Below the pieces are notes generated by a model, which saw nothing but the letters and a program-made list of their open reading frames with translations, ran no database searches and had not been told where the DNA came from. A DNA stretch of 64,000 nucleotides, from the NCBI GenBank assembly GCA_021818955.1, contig JAKASR010000022.1, positions 1 to 64,000 of the forward strand, given 5' to 3'. Below, one piece after another: positions 54,430 to 62,664 of this stretch (positions are counted from its first letter, which is position 1; each line of letters opens with the position of its first letter). The translations under genes were made by a program, and so were the position numbers. Source of the stretch: Acidobacteriota bacterium. GTDB lineage: Bacteria > Acidobacteriota > Terriglobia > Terriglobales > SCQP01.

Positions 54430-54837
54430 TTAGAGTTCGAGGTAGTAGGGGAGGCAGCGGGGGTTGGAAGCGCGAAAGCCCATGCGGGCAAGCCAAAGGC
54501 GCATGCGGGGGATCAAGGCGCGCGGAACGAAGGCGTGCACCTCGTCGGCTCCAGCGGAACGCATGAAAGCATGCAAGGCCGGACGGCGGCGAAGCAGATC
54601 GCGCAAGATGCGCGGGCGGTCGGCAATCAGAAACATTTCCGTGGTGGCATGAGCGACGATACAGCCCTCGACCATGCCGCCGCGTTCCAAGACCAGGACG
54701 CGATAGTAGGCCGGATCGTGGAAAAGATTGGGCCAGGCGTAATCAAAACCGGTTTGCCGGACCTGGCGCGCATGGATGGCGCGCAGCACCGGCTCATCGC
54801 TTGCGCGTAAAGGGCGGAAGTTGAGGTTACTAGTCAT
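54430..54837 (-). CDS. GNAT-fold protein in the phage region
   Basis: A 135-residue protein with the N-terminal FRPLRASDEPVLRAIHARQ, a central beta hairpin (YRVLVLERGGMVEGCIVAHAT) and a C-terminal helix-strand (RMRLWLARMGFRASNP), all fitting an acetyltransferase fold. The acetyl-CoA loop is weak, so activity is uncertain. Such small proteins occur among phage structural genes. Confidence 0.6.
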   Translation of the reverse strand: MTSNLNFRPLRASDEPVLRAIHARQVRQTGFDYAWPNLFHDPAYYRVLVLERGGMVEGCIVAHATTEMFLIADRPRILRDLLRRRPALHAFMRSAGADEVHAFVPRALIPRMRLWLARMGFRASNPRCLPYYLEL

Positions 54838-54885
54838 AAGCCAGAAATTAAAGGCAGGGAACGCAAGGGGTGCAAAGCGCAGCCT

Positions 54886-55137
54886 CTAGGGCGTGGCCGA
54901 AGATTTTGGAAGACATCGAGCTTCAAGCGCCTGTATGCGCTGGTAATGGCGCAGGGTATCGGCCTCGGCCTGACGACGGAGGGCGGCGTAGTCGGAGTCG
55001 AGTCCGTAATGGAATTGGGAAAGGGCGCCAAGGGAAACGAAGCGTCCGGCGGCGTCGAGTTCGACGGCGACCAGTTCGAAGAATCCGCGTCCGGTCTTGC
55101 GGTCGAAATGATGAGCGAGTTCGTGAATGATGAGCAT
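54886..55137 (-). CDS. Small protein with HExxH motif
   Basis: About 83 residues opening with MLIIHELAHHFDRKTGRGF. HELAH matches the zinc-protease HExxH motif, and an acidic helix (ELVAVELDAAGRFV) 15 residues later could hold a third ligand. The frame reaches a TTG at 55176, which would add a hydrophobic segment, but neither start has a good ribosome binding site. It may be a small phage metallopeptidase or a chance motif. Confidence 0.5.
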   Translation of the reverse strand: MLIIHELAHHFDRKTGRGFFELVAVELDAAGRFVSLGALSQFHYGLDSDYAALRRQAEADTLRHYQRIQALEARCLPKSSATP

Positions 55138-55211
55138 AAATACAGGGAAAAATAATGAGGAAATAAGGGAAAACAAGAGATAACCGAAAAGAGAAAAGCA
55201 GTGATGAGCGG

Positions 55212-56093
55212 CTAAGTGTAGGCATAGCGGCCGCTGTTGGCCGTGGCGCCCAAAGCGTCGGGGCCGCCGCCGGCGGCAGACAAGGCTCCGCCGACGGCCG
55301 CGGGGGTAGTGACGGTGGCGAGATAGATCAGATCGTCGCCGAGCAACTGGCTTCCATTGGAGGAATAGCTGGCGGCATTAGAAGACAAGTTCCAGGCGGC
55401 GGCGTAGGCAGTCGCGGGCGATAACCCGCGGATCGTGGTTTTGGGGATGGCGATTTGAGTGGCGCCGCCATCCTTGTAGATAGCGGCCGCGGCCCAGTCG
55501 AGGGTAGGCGAGCCGTCGCTGGTGTCGCCGTTTTGCAGCGCGGCGCCGGCAGGCAGATATTCGGCGTAAACGGTGATGGAATTGGCCACGTGCTGAGTGC
55601 GTCCGGCGGTGGAAGCGGAACGGAGGACGCCGGAGGCGACGGTGGAGGGCCCGTCAGCGCCGGGTTGAGTGAAGTAAATGGGCGCATTGAAAGCCGAGCC
55701 GAGATATTTCGAGCGCAGCCGCCAATATTTGGCGGCAGCAGGATCGGCGATGGTCCATTGGGTACGGTTTTCAGGGCCAAAGACAGCGCTGGCGCCGGCG
55801 GCATCGAATTGGCGATTGGTGGAAGAGGCCAGCTCGTGATAGACCAAAGATTGATTGGAGGGATGGTTGGCGATGGAGATCTCAAAGTGTCCATCGGCGC
55901 CGGTGACCTGAAAGCCGGCCGCGGGCAACGGCGGCGGCAAAGCGGCGGCCGCGGAGACCTGGGCGGCGGGCCGCGGTTCGAGCCGGAGTTGGCCGGCGAG
56001 GGACTCGACGTAGTCCAATAGCTCGGAGATGCCCTGATAAGTTTCAGGGTCGGAGACGCGGAGGCCGAGGAAAAGGTGACGATTGATGGGCAT
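55212..56093 (-). CDS. Putative phage structural protein
   Basis: A 293-residue protein rich in Ala, Ser and Thr. After a helical N-terminal part (DPETYQGISELLDYVESLAGQL) it contains beta-rich, fibronectin-III-like sequence (TTIRGLSPATAYAAAWNLSSNAASYSSNG). A virion decoration or tail role is likely from context; the family is not recognised. Confidence 0.55.
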   Translation of the reverse strand: MPINRHLFLGLRVSDPETYQGISELLDYVESLAGQLRLEPRPAAQVSAAAALPPPLPAAGFQVTGADGHFEISIANHPSNQSLVYHELASSTNRQFDAAGASAVFGPENRTQWTIADPAAAKYWRLRSKYLGSAFNAPIYFTQPGADGPSTVASGVLRSASTAGRTQHVANSITVYAEYLPAGAALQNGDTSDGSPTLDWAAAAIYKDGGATQIAIPKTTIRGLSPATAYAAAWNLSSNAASYSSNGSQLLGDDLIYLATVTTPAAVGGALSAAGGGPDALGATANSGRYAYT

Positions 56094-56137
56094 AATGAAG
56101 AAAACTATCAGCCGCCAGCTACCAACTGCCAGCTGCG

Positions 56138-56198
56138 GCTGCAGGCAATTTCTGCGAAATTGCCAATGACGAAAACTGCTGTCCGATTTGGCCTTAAC
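56138..56198 (-). repeat. Fragment of repeat R1 (copy e, inverted)
   Basis: Holds TTAAGGCCAAATCGGACAGC, AGTTTTCGTCAT and one palindrome (CAATTTCTGCGAAATTG, 56146-56162, one mismatch). The tail module is missing. Confidence 0.75.
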
Positions 56199-56234
56199 AT
56201 TTATCGAAGCAAATCAATGCATACCTAACGGCGA

Positions 56235-58319
56235 TCAGTTATTTCCCGTAGGGGCGCGCCAGGCGGTGCGCATCCAGGCGCAGGCGGCGCTGAGCTCGAA
56301 CCAGGCGCCGGGTTCGGCGGAAGCGGAGACGCGCAGGGCGATGCGGTCGGCCTGCAAATGAGCGCCGAGGCGGAAGTCGGCATTGGCTTCGGGGCGCAAG
56401 ACTACGGGACGAAGGCGGCGGGCGCGGGCGGCGCCGCCGCCCGCGACGGCGAGCGGCGATAAATTTTCGTAGGCGGCGTCAATGGCGGCGGAATCGGGCA
56501 AGAGCTCGACTTGAAGCACACCACGGCCGCGAGCGGTCAAGGTTACGGCGGCGATGGACTGCACGCCGATGGAGGCTCCGAGCTGAGCGGCAGTCGGCGA
56601 AAGCGGGGCGGTTTGATACCAGGAGGCGAAGGGGATTCCGTTGTCGGTATGCGCGGCGGGATCCAGGAAACAGACGGCGCCATCAGGATTGGCGGAGGCA
56701 AAGAGCAGTTGCGATTTGGACAGCGCGCCGGGAACGCCTTGCAGGGCAAGCGAAGCGGGGATGCCACCCCCGAGCGCGGCGGAGCCGGGCCACAGCGGGC
56801 GAACGATGCGGAGGGCGCTAAAGGCGGAGATATCGTCGAGCGACCATTTGCGTCCGGGATAGGCGCGTTCGTCACCGGTGAAGGGGCTGAAGACGACGGG
56901 CGCTTTCCAATCTTCCTGATAATTCACTTTAAAGACGACATTGGGAACGGTGGAGGCATCGAGCGGGGCGCCGATGCGCAATTCGCGCGAGGCGGGATCG
57001 ATGTGCACCCAGATGAGGTGGGCATAATCCCAATTGATGCGCCGCCAGAGGTCATCCACTTCCAGACTGACCAGCACGGGATCGCCGCCGTCGAAGACAT
57101 AGCAGCCGGAGGGGTGGGCGAAGGCAACGAAATCGGCGGCGACATCGAAGGCGCGAGGGCCGGAGACGCCAACGCGATCGTTGGCGATGCGCACATCCCA
57201 GGTGGCGGGGGCACCGGTGGTGGGGATGAGCAGGTAAAGGGAATTCTGCTTCGCGACGAAGATCTGGCCTTTAAATTCGAAACAGGCGGTAATGCGTTGC
57301 CCGTCATTTTCGGCGATCAAGGCGAAGCCGGTGTCGCCGTAGAAGGTTTCCGGATCGTCCGGCTGGCTGATGCGGACCAGGCTAGGGGCTGAGGATTCTC
57401 CCCAATAGAGGAGGCGGCGGGTGCTGGGGGAATACATGACGGCGGCCTCGGCGGGAGGCTGAATTTTGCGGAAGGCGGCGGTGCAATCGGTGGAGGCGGC
57501 GAGGAAAGTATCGTCGAAGTTGAAGACGGCGGAGGTGGAAGTATTGTCGCCGACCCAGGTGGAGGTTTCCTGGACGCCCTGGATGGATTGCGACTCACCG
57601 ATTGCGAAATAGGGGCCGGCATTGGAGCCGCCAGCGACGGTGAAAGCGACGATGCGGGCGGTGACCTGTTCAGGGCCGATGGGCAGGTTGGTGACGGCGA
57701 CCTGCTTGCCGCCGGCGGCATTCCAGCTAAAGGGAGATTGCGGGGCGGTCATGTAGCCGGAGCGGGTTTGATAGAGGACGATGCCATAGCGGAATCCGGC
57801 GGCGACGTTGCCGGCAGAAGCGGCATCGGCGGCGGCGGCCGAACCGGCAGGGGCAGGGAGCGCGACGGGGTCGAGATGGACTCCATCGGCGGAGGCGGGC
57901 GGGATGGCGCCCACGCGTCCATCGCCAAAGGCGAGCCAGGCGCGGTTGTAGGCGAGGGCGGATTGCATAAAGGAGCGGGAGGGGAGAGCGACGGCGGAGG
58001 AGGCGAGGCGCTGGAGGACGGCCGAGCCGGCGGGGCTTTCCTGCCAGAGATTGCCGGCGGCATCGAAGAGCAAAGGCATAGAGGCAGCGGATTGTCCATC
58101 GCCGACAGGCTGAGGCACTAAGCCAGCCAGCCCGGTAATGGGCGAGTTGACGCCGGTCGAGATGGCCAGGCTGAGCCCTTCGCGGGAGATGACGCTAGAA
58201 GGAGTAAAACGCACGTTGCGGCACCCGGAAGAGACTCCATTGGGCAGTTTTTCCGGCGGCCAGAGCGTGACCAGGCTGCCAAAGCGCACGACGGGGACGG
58301 GAGTGTAGGCGGAAAGCAT
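56235..58319 (-). CDS. Large phage structural protein, tail-nozzle-like
   Basis: About 694 residues, almost all beta-strand. The opening VRFGSLVTLWPPEKLPNGVSSGCRNVRFTPSSVISREGL resembles tail tube or stabilisation proteins of short-tailed phages, followed by repeated blade-like units (QSALAYNRAWLAFGDGRVG; IQPPAEAAVMYSPSTRRLLYWGESSAPSLVRISQPDDPETF). The ATG at 58319 is the first one below the heptamer array and has no ribosome binding site. The frame stays open upstream through the entire array A2, giving a 110-residue Leu/Cys/Ala-repeat extension that I do not believe is translated. Confidence 0.65.
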   Translation of the reverse strand: MLSAYTPVPVVRFGSLVTLWPPEKLPNGVSSGCRNVRFTPSSVISREGLSLAISTGVNSPITGLAGLVPQPVGDGQSAASMPLLFDAAGNLWQESPAGSAVLQRLASSAVALPSRSFMQSALAYNRAWLAFGDGRVGAIPPASADGVHLDPVALPAPAGSAAAADAASAGNVAAGFRYGIVLYQTRSGYMTAPQSPFSWNAAGGKQVAVTNLPIGPEQVTARIVAFTVAGGSNAGPYFAIGESQSIQGVQETSTWVGDNTSTSAVFNFDDTFLAASTDCTAAFRKIQPPAEAAVMYSPSTRRLLYWGESSAPSLVRISQPDDPETFYGDTGFALIAENDGQRITACFEFKGQIFVAKQNSLYLLIPTTGAPATWDVRIANDRVGVSGPRAFDVAADFVAFAHPSGCYVFDGGDPVLVSLEVDDLWRRINWDYAHLIWVHIDPASRELRIGAPLDASTVPNVVFKVNYQEDWKAPVVFSPFTGDERAYPGRKWSLDDISAFSALRIVRPLWPGSAALGGGIPASLALQGVPGALSKSQLLFASANPDGAVCFLDPAAHTDNGIPFASWYQTAPLSPTAAQLGASIGVQSIAAVTLTARGRGVLQVELLPDSAAIDAAYENLSPLAVAGGGAARARRLRPVVLRPEANADFRLGAHLQADRIALRVSASAEPGAWFELSAACAWMRTAWRAPTGNN

Positions 58320-58326
58320 AATGGCA

Positions 58327-58661
58327 CAAAGATCAAAGCGCAAAGCACAGAGCACAAAGCGCAGAGCACAAAGCACAGAGCGCAAAGCACAGAGCGCAAA
58401 GCGCAGAGCGCAGAGTGCAGAGCGCAGAGTGCAGAGCGCAGAGCGCAGAGCGCAAAGCACAAAGCGCAAAGCACAAAGCGCAGAGCGCAAAGCACAGAGC
58501 GCAAAGCGCAGAGCGCAGAGCGCAAAGCGCAGAGCGCAGAGCGCAGAGCGCAAAGCGCAGAGCGCAGAGCGCAGAGCGCAGAGCGCAGAGCGCAGAGCGC
58601 AAAGCACAAAGCGCAGAGCGCTAGACGCCAGGAAAAGAGCGCTGAACACAGAGGCTAGAAA
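58327..58661 (+). repeat. Heptamer array A2 (42 units plus decayed end)
   Basis: CARAGCR units run in phase from 58327 to 58620 (42 units), with two CAGAGTG variants; units after that decay (CTAGACG, AAGAGCG, CTGAACA, CAGAGGC) until about 58661. It separates the tail-nozzle-like gene from the four-helix-bundle gene. Confidence 0.95.
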
Positions 58662-58722
58662 ATAAAATTAAGTTTGCTTATGAAAGCAAATTTGAATACG
58701 ATGCATTTCATAGTAATAGAAC

Positions 58723-59076
58723 ATGGAAAGCTTTCAGCAACTTAAAGTCTGGCAAAATGCACATACATTGACCTTAAAGGTTTACGAAATCACGAACGTG
58801 TTTCCGAAAAGCGAACTGTTTGGACTTACCAGCCAATTGAGACAAGCAAGTGCTTCGATTGGCGCCAATATTGCTGAAGGATGGGCACGTAACAGCGACG
58901 CCGATTTTGCGCGATTCTGCAAAATTGCCTTAGGCTCGACAAGTGAATTGGAAAACCATCTGTTATTAGCCAGAGACTTAAAATTTATAGAAACAGAACA
59001 GCAGATGGAACTTTCTGGAAAAGCATTGGAAATCAGGCGCATGTTAATCAAATTAATCGTTAAGCTGAAAGCATAA
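58723..59076 (+). CDS. Four-helix-bundle protein (23S rRNA IVP / S23 family)
   Basis: A 117-residue helical protein: FQQLKVWQNAHTLTLKVYEITNVFPKSELFGLTSQLRQASASIGANIAEGWAR is the family signature, followed by ELENHLLLARDLKFI. Relatives are encoded in 23S rRNA intervening sequences and as the Avd accessory protein of diversity-generating retroelements; none has a known catalytic role. It is AT-richer than its surroundings, lies on the opposite strand to the phage genes, and is bounded on both sides by heptamer arrays; its stop codon lies inside the first units of array A3. A TTGCTT-17-TACGAT promoter candidate and a 7-bp inverted repeat (58673-58690) precede it. No reverse transcriptase is near. 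Confidence 0.93.
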   Translation: MESFQQLKVWQNAHTLTLKVYEITNVFPKSELFGLTSQLRQASASIGANIAEGWARNSDADFARFCKIALGSTSELENHLLLARDLKFIETEQQMELSGKALEIRRMLIKLIVKLKA

Positions 59077-59276
59077 AGCGCAAAGCGCAGAGCACAGAGC
59101 ACAAAGCACAGAGCGCAAAGCGCAGAGCGCAGAGCGCAGAGCGCAGAGCGCAAAGCGCAGAGCGCAGAGCGCAGAGCACAAAGCACAGAGCGCAAAGCGC
59201 AGAGCGCAGAGCACAAAGCACAGAGCGCAAAGCGCAGAGCGCAGAGCGCAAAGCGCAGAGCGCAAAGCACAAGGCG
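59067..59276 (+). repeat. Heptamer array A3 (30 units)
   Basis: Exactly 210 bp. The first units GAAAGCA and TAAAGCG contain the last codons and the stop of the four-helix-bundle gene. A five-unit block (CAGAGCA, CAAAGCA, CAGAGCG, CAAAGCG, CAGAGCG) occurs three times, twice back to back, showing higher-order 35-bp duplication. Confidence 0.95.
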
Positions 59277-59337
59277 TCAAGCCACGGCAGGCCGACGAAG
59301 CAGCTACCGTGGCTCGGAGCCCGCAAGACCAGAGTTC

Positions 59338-59715
59338 TCAGATATTTTTCAGATAGCTAAGGCGGAGGGTATGGTAGAGGGCGGCGGTGAGGGCGGCCGG
59401 ATAGGCGCCGGCGGCGAGTTCGGCATTGGTGGCCGGGTTGATCACCTTCAATTTGAAGTTGGAAGGGCCGGCGCCAGGGACGAAGACGCCGAGATAGCCG
59501 CCGTCGAGTTGCAGGGTGGCGGCGAGCGGGGGCTGGCCGGCATGCAGGGCCGCGGTCTGGAAAAACTGCGGCAGGCCGGCGGTATTGCCGCCGATCTGGA
59601 AACCGCCGGCGGCGTCTCCGCCGGTGGAATAATTACCGGAGAACTGGAGTTGTCCGGAAACTTCGGAGGTGGTGTCGGAATGAGTGATGGAATTGATGCA
59701 ATAAGTCCAGGCCAT
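59338..59715 (-). CDS. Putative phage structural protein
   Basis: A 125-residue beta-rich protein (SEVSGQLQFSGNYSTGGDAAGGFQIGG; GGYLGVFVPGAGPSNFKLKVINPATNAEL). AAGGAG precedes the ATG. It lies between arrays A3 and A4. No family recognised; a virion decoration or minor tail protein is likely from context. Confidence 0.6.
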   Translation of the reverse strand: MAWTYCINSITHSDTTSEVSGQLQFSGNYSTGGDAAGGFQIGGNTAGLPQFFQTAALHAGQPPLAATLQLDGGYLGVFVPGAGPSNFKLKVINPATNAELAAGAYPAALTAALYHTLRLSYLKNI

Positions 59716-59813
59716 GAGGGAAACTCCTTAAAAAGCTAAAACGAACAAAGGCGAGTCAAAACGAGCCGGAATTTTTCCCGGGCGCATCCCGGCATGCCGG
59801 GATGCTTTCCACG

Positions 59814-59953
59814 GAAGGCGCAGAGCGCAGAGCGCAAAGCACAGAGCGCAAGGCGCAGAGCACAGAGCGCAAGGCGCAGAGCGCAAGGCGCAGAGCGCAG
59901 AGCGCAAAGCGCAGAGCGCAGAGCGCAGAGCGCAAAGCGCAGAGCGCAGAGCA
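59814..59953 (+). repeat. Heptamer array A4 (20 units)
   Basis: Exactly 140 bp of CARAGCR with several CAAGGCG variants. It lies in the spacer between two minus-strand phage genes. To its left is an inverted repeat GGCATCCC-type hairpin (GCATCCCGGCATGCCGGGATGC, 59784-59805). Confidence 0.95.
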
Positions 59954-60012
59954 CAAACAGGAGCAAGGATTCAGCAGTCAAGGGCGAAAAAAGCGGTCCC
60001 CAACGGCTAAGT

Positions 60013-60693
60013 TCAGCCAATGAGGCGCTGGCAAGAGAGGTCGCAAACGCCACGGTAGGGGCGCTGGCGAATGGAAATCATTTGCTTGCTGCGGTTGAGG
60101 TGGAGCAACAAAAGCTGGCACTGGCGCTGGGCTTCGGCGGAGAGCGTGAGGGCCAACTGCTCGGCGCCGCGGCTGCGGGCGATCAAGCCGGCGGCGGAGT
60201 AAGCCAGGATATGCGAACTGCCCAACAGGCGCATGGGTTGATAAGGCTCACTGATGGAGGGCAGCAGGGATTCGAAGCGCACCAGGAGATCCAGGGGCTG
60301 ATCCGCGGGGGGAAGACAAATTTCCCCGGCGCGATATTCCCAATAACGAAAGGCCGGTTGAGGCGGAAGATGCGGGATGACGGCCACCTGGGACATAACC
60401 TGCCAGGCGGAATCGCCAGAGCCGGCGGGGCGCTCGTGGATTTCCAGCGGCTGCCACATAGCCGCCAGGGGCTGATCGGGCTGGGTGTAGGCGGCCAGGG
60501 AAGTGGTTCCGGCGGGAATTTTGGGCAGAACGATTTCTTCGACATTTTCCACCAGACCATAAGCTCCCAACTCGAGCTGCAGGTTATGACAGGCGGAGAT
60601 AAAAAAGGGATCAATGTAGTTGTCTTTGGCCCAATCGCCCTGTTGATCGTCGAGCAGACCACGGATTAAGTTAAAGATTAATTCTTTGGTCAT
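60013..60693 (-). CDS. Putative head-tail adaptor-like phage protein
   Basis: About 226 residues. Helical ends flank a beta domain: KELIFNLIRGLLDDQQGDWAKDNYIDPFFISACHNLQLEL at the N terminus and LLGSSHILAYSAAGLIARSRGAEQLALTLSAEAQRQCQLL at the C terminus. This resembles adaptor proteins that join portal and tail in short-tailed phages. GGGGTGG lies before the ATG at 60693. Confidence 0.6.
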   Translation of the reverse strand: MTKELIFNLIRGLLDDQQGDWAKDNYIDPFFISACHNLQLELGAYGLVENVEEIVLPKIPAGTTSLAAYTQPDQPLAAMWQPLEIHERPAGSGDSAWQVMSQVAVIPHLPPQPAFRYWEYRAGEICLPPADQPLDLLVRFESLLPSISEPYQPMRLLGSSHILAYSAAGLIARSRGAEQLALTLSAEAQRQCQLLLLHLNRSKQMISIRQRPYRGVCDLSCQRLIG

Positions 60694-60879
60694 AAACCAC
60701 CCCAGAATCACAGCTTAACTGAGTCTGAATTTTCAGCAAGCATACTCGACCCGCAGTGAAAAAGCCAGTCCGGGCGAGATAACTCAATAACAGATGCCCA
60801 TGCAGACATAATTGACAGCCAGAATAAAGCCCTATGCGGGCACCAGGGATAATTTCAGAAAACCGTTCGCCGGCGATAA

Positions 60880-61746
60880 TCAGGATGTGGAATTTTCGGG
60901 AACTTTATGGGTTTCCGGCGTTGCGGCGGCGGCAGATTGGGTTTCGAGATCGGGCGCATCGGGACGACCGCGCAAATCAAGACGAGGAGCAGGGGGGGCG
61001 GGTTCCACAAAGTCGCCCAGTTTCTTCAGCCATTTAGGGTCAATGCGATAGCGGCAATGGCGGCAGATGCGGGCATCGGATTTGACGTCTTCGCCACAGG
61101 CGGGGCAGGGGCGGAGTTGATTGCCGGGCTGCGAGATCGCGACCCATTCGGGGAGCGCCGGGATTTCGCCGAGGCGATGCAGTTCGCGGGCAGCGTCGCG
61201 CTGGCGTTCGGTAATGAACTTGTGCTGGCGGTAGCGGGTCCAGGCGTCGGTAGCGGCCTGAAATTCGCGGCGATACCAGAGCCGCAGGCGATCGCGGGCG
61301 GAAGCGAGTTGCGCATCGGAGGGTTGGGTATTTTTTCCGGCGAGAATGAAGACGCCGCCGGTCGGTGCATATTCACGCTCGAACTCACGCGCCAACTCGA
61401 TGGGCAGAACGGGGACGGGATGGAAGTTACCTTCGCCGAGATCGCGCATGGAGATGCGGCATGCATCGAGGGTGAGGGAGGCGAAGGGGCCATCGGCCGG
61501 GCAGGCGGGAACCTCGATTTGCCCTAATTCCCCCAAGTTGAGCACGAGCGGGAAGAGGTGCAGGTTAATGACGGTGGCGGACTGCCAGCCGATGTTTTGC
61601 ATGTGCTGGCGCGCTTCGCGTACAAGTTGATCGCGAAGGCGGTCGGAGGCGCCGCCACGGCGCAATCCGCCGGCGGAATCGGGTCCGGACTCGAAGGTAG
61701 AGGCAAAGTCGCGGCCGGAGGGGGCGGCGGAAGTTGTAGAGGACAT
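60880..61746 (-). CDS. Phage-region protein with C-terminal zinc ribbon
   Basis: About 288 residues. A central helical part (ELAREFEREYAPTGGVFILAG; DRLRLWYRREFQAATDAWTRYRQHKF) is followed near residue 225 by CPACGEDVKSDARICRHCRYRID, a CxxC-x10-CxxC zinc ribbon, and a Pro/Ala-rich tail. AAGGAG precedes the ATG at 61746. Function unknown. Confidence 0.6.
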   Translation of the reverse strand: MSSTTSAAPSGRDFASTFESGPDSAGGLRRGGASDRLRDQLVREARQHMQNIGWQSATVINLHLFPLVLNLGELGQIEVPACPADGPFASLTLDACRISMRDLGEGNFHPVPVLPIELAREFEREYAPTGGVFILAGKNTQPSDAQLASARDRLRLWYRREFQAATDAWTRYRQHKFITERQRDAARELHRLGEIPALPEWVAISQPGNQLRPCPACGEDVKSDARICRHCRYRIDPKWLKKLGDFVEPAPPAPRLDLRGRPDAPDLETQSAAAATPETHKVPENSTS

Positions 61747-61922
61747 AAAGCAGACTCCTTGGGGAAAAGCTATCAACTGGCTGCTACCAGCCGCCAGCTA
61801 AAGGAAAAAAGCAAGCGGCCGAGCCGCACCAAAGGGACTTGAAAAAACTCAAATTGATAAATGGCCACCAGTTGCCAGTAGCCAGCCAGCCTTAGAAAAG
61901 AAGATGTGTTCCATCAAATTGT

Positions 61923-62597
61923 TCAAAACGGGTGAGAGCGGATGCCGAGGCGGTCGCAGAGCTCGACGGAACTGGGGCGATGAGCGCCACCATAGCCGGA
62001 CATGGGGGCGCCGTGGAAGGCCTGATCGGCGTCGGCCAGCACTGCGGCGCAAAAGGCATCATATTCGGAATCGCGCTTGGCCTGACGCCCGGCGGCCTGG
62101 GCGAGGCGATGGGCGAGAGCGGAAACGGGGTTAGCCGGGCGAAGATTGCGGCAGCGCAGCCAGTAATCCACGGCCAGGGTGAGATGCCGTTCGGAGGGGT
62201 ACCAATACATACGGGCTCCGATATCTTCATAGTCGCCCAAGGAGGGGTAATCGCCGAGGGCGGCGATGGGACCGGCGCCGGAGGGCATCAGCGTGCCGCC
62301 GGCGGATTGCGGCAAATACCAGGCTTGGGGCGAGCCATAGGCGGCAGGGGGCAGCCATGCTTCGATGAGCCAGGCCTGCTCGCCAGGATACTTACGCACC
62401 CAGCGGAGGGCAGGGCGGCGGCGGAGGAGGCGTCCGGAATCGTAATCGCACCAGACACCGCCGGAGCGTTCCAGGCGCGAAGGCGCCCAGACCAGGCGGA
62501 AGCGGGGCTCGCCAAAAGGGGAGTGTCCATAGCGCCGGGTGAGCAGCGATTGCGCCCAGCGGGGGGCGAGGCGTCCATGAAGGTCGTTGCGGCACAT
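61923..62597 (-). CDS. Hypothetical phage-region protein
   Basis: A 224-residue protein rich in Trp, Arg and Tyr (GGVWCDYDSGRLLRRRPALRWVRKYPGEQAWLIEAWLPPAAYGSPQAWYL). No domain recognised. The ATG has no clear ribosome binding site. It continues the minus-strand run between the zinc-ribbon gene and the fibre-like gene. Confidence 0.55.
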   Translation of the reverse strand: MCRNDLHGRLAPRWAQSLLTRRYGHSPFGEPRFRLVWAPSRLERSGGVWCDYDSGRLLRRRPALRWVRKYPGEQAWLIEAWLPPAAYGSPQAWYLPQSAGGTLMPSGAGPIAALGDYPSLGDYEDIGARMYWYPSERHLTLAVDYWLRCRNLRPANPVSALAHRLAQAAGRQAKRDSEYDAFCAAVLADADQAFHGAPMSGYGGAHRPSSVELCDRLGIRSHPF

Positions 62598-62664
62598 AAA
62601 GAAGCTATCTGCAATAGGAACGAATCAAGACAAGACAAAGAGCGGGCTCCGCCCGCGCACAGGG

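Noticed and set aside
58723-59076. Diversity-generating retroelement
   Set aside because: The four-helix-bundle protein is related to Avd, but there is no reverse transcriptase, template repeat or variable repeat in the window.
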